Shown one piece after another: positions 61,850 through 64,000 of a DNA stretch of 64,000 nucleotides. This stretch comes from Bacillota bacterium. GTDB taxonomy: Bacteria > Bacillota > Clostridia > Oscillospirales > Ruminococcaceae. The notes beneath the pieces were generated by a model. The model had not been told where the DNA came from. It made no database searches and worked only from the letters and a program-made list of their open reading frames with translations. The stretch is taken from contig JAEWAB010000003.1 of assembly GCA_023391875.1 (NCBI GenBank), positions 62,001-126,000 on the forward strand, given 5' to 3'. Each line of letters starts with the position of its first letter. Position 1 is the first letter of the stretch. Made by a program: the position numbers and the translations under genes.

Positions 61850-64000
61850 TTATTCCTGCCAGAACTCGCGCACCGATTTTTCAAGCTGCTTCGGGCTTTT
61901 TACCAGCAGGCAGCTTTTCCAGTGCGCCGGAAAGAGGCGTAGATAGTCGGCGCGGGCAAAGCGCTCATCGATGAGCACCACCACCCCGCGGTCGGTCTCG
62001 CTGCGGATAACGCGCCCGGCGGCCTGCAGCACCTTGTTCATGCCCGGGTACATGTAGGCGTACTCAAACCCCATGCCGTTATCACCGTTAAAGTAGTTCA
62101 TGATGATATCCTGCTCGGTGCTCACCTGCGGCAGGCCCACCCCGACAATCACCGTACCGATCAGGCGGTCGCCCTTAAGGTCTACCCCCTCCGAGAACAC
62201 ACCGCCCATCACCGAGAAGCCCACCAGCGTTTCGGTGTTCTGCGCGTCAAAGCGCAGCAGAAACTCCTCCCGCTCCGGCTCGGTCATGCGGCTTTGCTGC
62301 AGAACGGTATCCACCGTGGGGCAGAGTGCCTTAAACTCATCGTAGACGCGCAGCAGGTATTGGTAGGACGGGAAAAACACCATGTAGTTGCCGCACCTGC
62401 CGCCGATTGCCGCGGCAATCACCTGCGCAATACGGTCGTAGCTTTCGTCGCGGTCGCGGTACTTGGTGGAGATGCCGCCGCACAAAAGCAGGTGCAGGTT
62501 TGCCTGGTCAAACGGCGAGGGGAGCTTTAAGATATAGTCGTCCTCCCTGCCGCCGAGGATGTTTTTAAAGTACTCGAGCGGCGTAAGGGTAGCCGAAAAA
62601 AGCGCCGCGCCACGCGCGCGGCTGAGCGCATTGTCCAGCAGCACGCTGGGGTCGACGCAAAAAAGTCTTACGCGCACGTCATTGCCCGCGCATTCGGTCA
62701 CCGATACATACCGTTCGTCGAACAACTCTGAGGTTTTGAGGTAGGCAAGGCTCTCAAAAAACAGCTGTAAGAGCGCGTCGTACTGCTCGTGCTCCTGCCC
62801 GTGCTCCTTGAGCCAGCGCTCGCATTCGTTTGAGAAACGCTCCAAGGCATCACACAGGTCACCGCTCTGCGTATTCGCCACCCGTGTATCCTGCTCGCCG
62901 CACTGCTCCTTGAGGGATAAAAACGCCTTATTGACGGTGCTCAGGCTCTTGGTAAGCTTGGGCGCGCCCTTTTTCAGCGCGGTTTTAACCTGTAAAAAGC
63001 TGCTTTTTCTAAGCTCCGCCGAGAACATCTCGCGTGCCCTGTCCACCAGATTGTGCGCTTCGTCCACCAAAAACACGTAGTCGCCCACGCTGTTTTCCTG
63101 CGCGAAGAAGCGCTTGAGATACACACGCGGGTCGAACGCGTAGTTGTAGTCGCAGATGACGGCATCCACCCACATCGAGACGTCGAGCGCCAGCTCGAAC
63201 GGGCAGACGGTGTGCTGCTTTGCGTAACGCTCGATAATATCCCGCGTGATGCCGTCGTTCTCCTCCAGCAGCTCCCGCAGCGCGGCGTTGACGCGGTTAT
63301 AATGCCCCTTGGCATAGGGGCAGCTTTCGGGGTTGCAGGAAGGGGTGTCGAGAAAGCAGATCTTCTCCTTGGCGATGAGGGTAACGGTTTTAAACATCAG
63401 GCCGTTTTCCCGCAGGCGGTCAAACGCCTCCTGCGCCACCTGACGGGTGACCGTTTTGGCGGTGAGGTAGAATATCTTGGTGGCAAGCCCCTCCCCCATC
63501 GCCTTGACGGCGGGGAAAACGGTGGACATCGTTTTGCCGATGCCGGTGGGTGCCTGCGCAAACAGGCGCTTTTCATCGCGTAGCGCCTTATAAACCCCCG
63601 CGGCAAGCTCGCGCTGCCCGCGGCGGTACTGCGCAAAGGGGAAGCCTAATGCCTTGATGGATGCGTCGCGCCGCTCGGCCCAGGTGGCGGAGAACTCCGC
63701 CCACGTTTGGTAGCTTTCAAGCAGTCCGGTGAAGAAAGCCTCAAGCTCAGCCTGCAAAAAGGTCTTTTCAAAGTTTTTGACCTCTTCGGTATCGGCCTGC
63801 ACATAGGTAAGGCGCACGGTTATTTCGTCAAGGGTATTCTGGGAGGCGACCATGCAGGCATAGCACTGCGCCTGCGCCCAGTGTACGGGCGCGAAATCCT
63901 CGTCTATCTCATCAAGCGGCAGCGCAACCGTTTTGATCTCGTCGATGGTGGTTCTGCCCTCTTCGGTGATGATGCCGTCCGCGCGCCCAATCACGGTAAA
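61850..64000 (-). CDS. XPD/DinG-type DNA helicase with N-terminal PD-(D/E)XK nuclease remnant, 5' truncated
   Basis: The frame runs off the right edge, so the N-terminus is missing; 714+ residues remain. They begin in a Cas4/RecB-like nuclease core (GRADGIITEEGRTTIDEIKTV, with the metal Asp and ExK). The superfamily 2 helicase has Walker A APTGIGKTMST, four spaced cysteines of an Fe-S cluster (CFLDTPSCNPESCPYAKG plus TVCPFELAL), DEAH box VFLVDEAHNLVDRA and C-terminal motifs GVFSEGVDLKGDRLIG and AGRVIRSETDRG. Such enzymes unwind DNA 5'-3' in repair. The nuclease-helicase fusion recurs in Firmicutes. Confidence 0.9.
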   Translation of the reverse strand, partial: FTVIGRADGIITEEGRTTIDEIKTVALPLDEIDEDFAPVHWAQAQCYACMVASQNTLDEITVRLTYVQADTEEVKNFEKTFLQAELEAFFTGLLESYQTWAEFSATWAERRDASIKALGFPFAQYRRGQRELAAGVYKALRDEKRLFAQAPTGIGKTMSTVFPAVKAMGEGLATKIFYLTAKTVTRQVAQEAFDRLRENGLMFKTVTLIAKEKICFLDTPSCNPESCPYAKGHYNRVNAALRELLEENDGITRDIIERYAKQHTVCPFELALDVSMWVDAVICDYNYAFDPRVYLKRFFAQENSVGDYVFLVDEAHNLVDRAREMFSAELRKSSFLQVKTALKKGAPKLTKSLSTVNKAFLSLKEQCGEQDTRVANTQSGDLCDALERFSNECERWLKEHGQEHEQYDALLQLFFESLAYLKTSELFDERYVSVTECAGNDVRVRLFCVDPSVLLDNALSRARGAALFSATLTPLEYFKNILGGREDDYILKLPSPFDQANLHLLLCGGISTKYRDRDESYDRIAQVIAAAIGGRCGNYMVFFPSYQYLLRVYDEFKALCPTVDTVLQQSRMTEPEREEFLLRFDAQNTETLVGFSVMGGVFSEGVDLKGDRLIGTVIVGVGLPQVSTEQDIIMNYFNGDNGMGFEYAYMYPGMNKVLQAAGRVIRSETDRGVVVLIDERFARADYLRLFPAHWKSCLLVKSPKQLEKSVREFWQE

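Overview
This window looks like a chromosomal segment of a Gram-positive Clostridia-type bacterium, possibly an Oscillospirales or Ruminococcaceae relative. GC is about 55% by eye. The reasons are strong AGGAGG-type ribosome sites, frequent GTG and TTG starts, lipoprotein solute-binding proteins, YesM/YesN-type two-component genes, sugar ABC permeases without their own ATPase, and a WalJ-like hydrolase. No rRNA, tRNA, CRISPR array, phage or intact insertion sequence was seen. Both edges cut genes: a YhhN-family membrane protein on the left and a nuclease-helicase on the right.

Layout. 1-7.7 kb: end of a lysoplasmalogenase-like gene, a carboxyethylornithine-synthase/alanine-dehydrogenase-like enzyme, a Dabb protein, a small zinc-ribbon membrane protein, then a minus-strand housekeeping run murA-GNAT-walJ-rlmH-comM. 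8-15 kb: an M23 peptidoglycan hydrolase, a polar amino-acid ABC importer (binding protein, permease, ATPase), an RluA pseudouridine synthase and a branched-chain aminotransferase. 15-20 kb: a binding-protein/YesM kinase/YesN regulator operon. 20-25 kb: gdhA, guaA and a surface protein with SLH-like repeats. 25-29 kb: a sugar ABC importer (two permeases, lipoprotein) without ATPase. 29-32 kb: YqeY, superoxide dismutase, a small acetyltransferase and an aldo/keto reductase.

32-43.5 kb is the most unusual part. An OmpR-type two-component system is transcribed divergently from two tandem paralogous lipoproteins. Each joins an N-terminal Asp-box, propeller-like region to a C-terminal sugar-binding-protein region. 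They are followed by two sugar ABC permeases, an HlyD/MFP adaptor and a MacB-core-like membrane protein. No ATPase is present. The divergent promoter (103 bp, 101 identical by eye) and the first 150 or so coding bases of the lipoprotein are duplicated almost exactly, while the rest of the two genes has diverged.

43.5-52 kb is a complete ornithine/arginine pathway on the minus strand, in transcription order argG-argH-argC-argJ-argB-argD-argF. A clear promoter lies upstream of argG, with one ARG-box-like palindrome over the -10 and a second further upstream. 52-64 kb holds a TIM-barrel protein, a nitroreductase, two flavin-reductase-like proteins, a CAP-domain lipoprotein, a kinase-like phosphotransferase, an acyltransferase, tatD, metG, an azoreductase flanked by two 81%-identical direct repeats with a transposase remnant, and the XPD/DinG-like helicase.

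Functional calls rest on motifs and family resemblance read from the sequence; no database search was possible.
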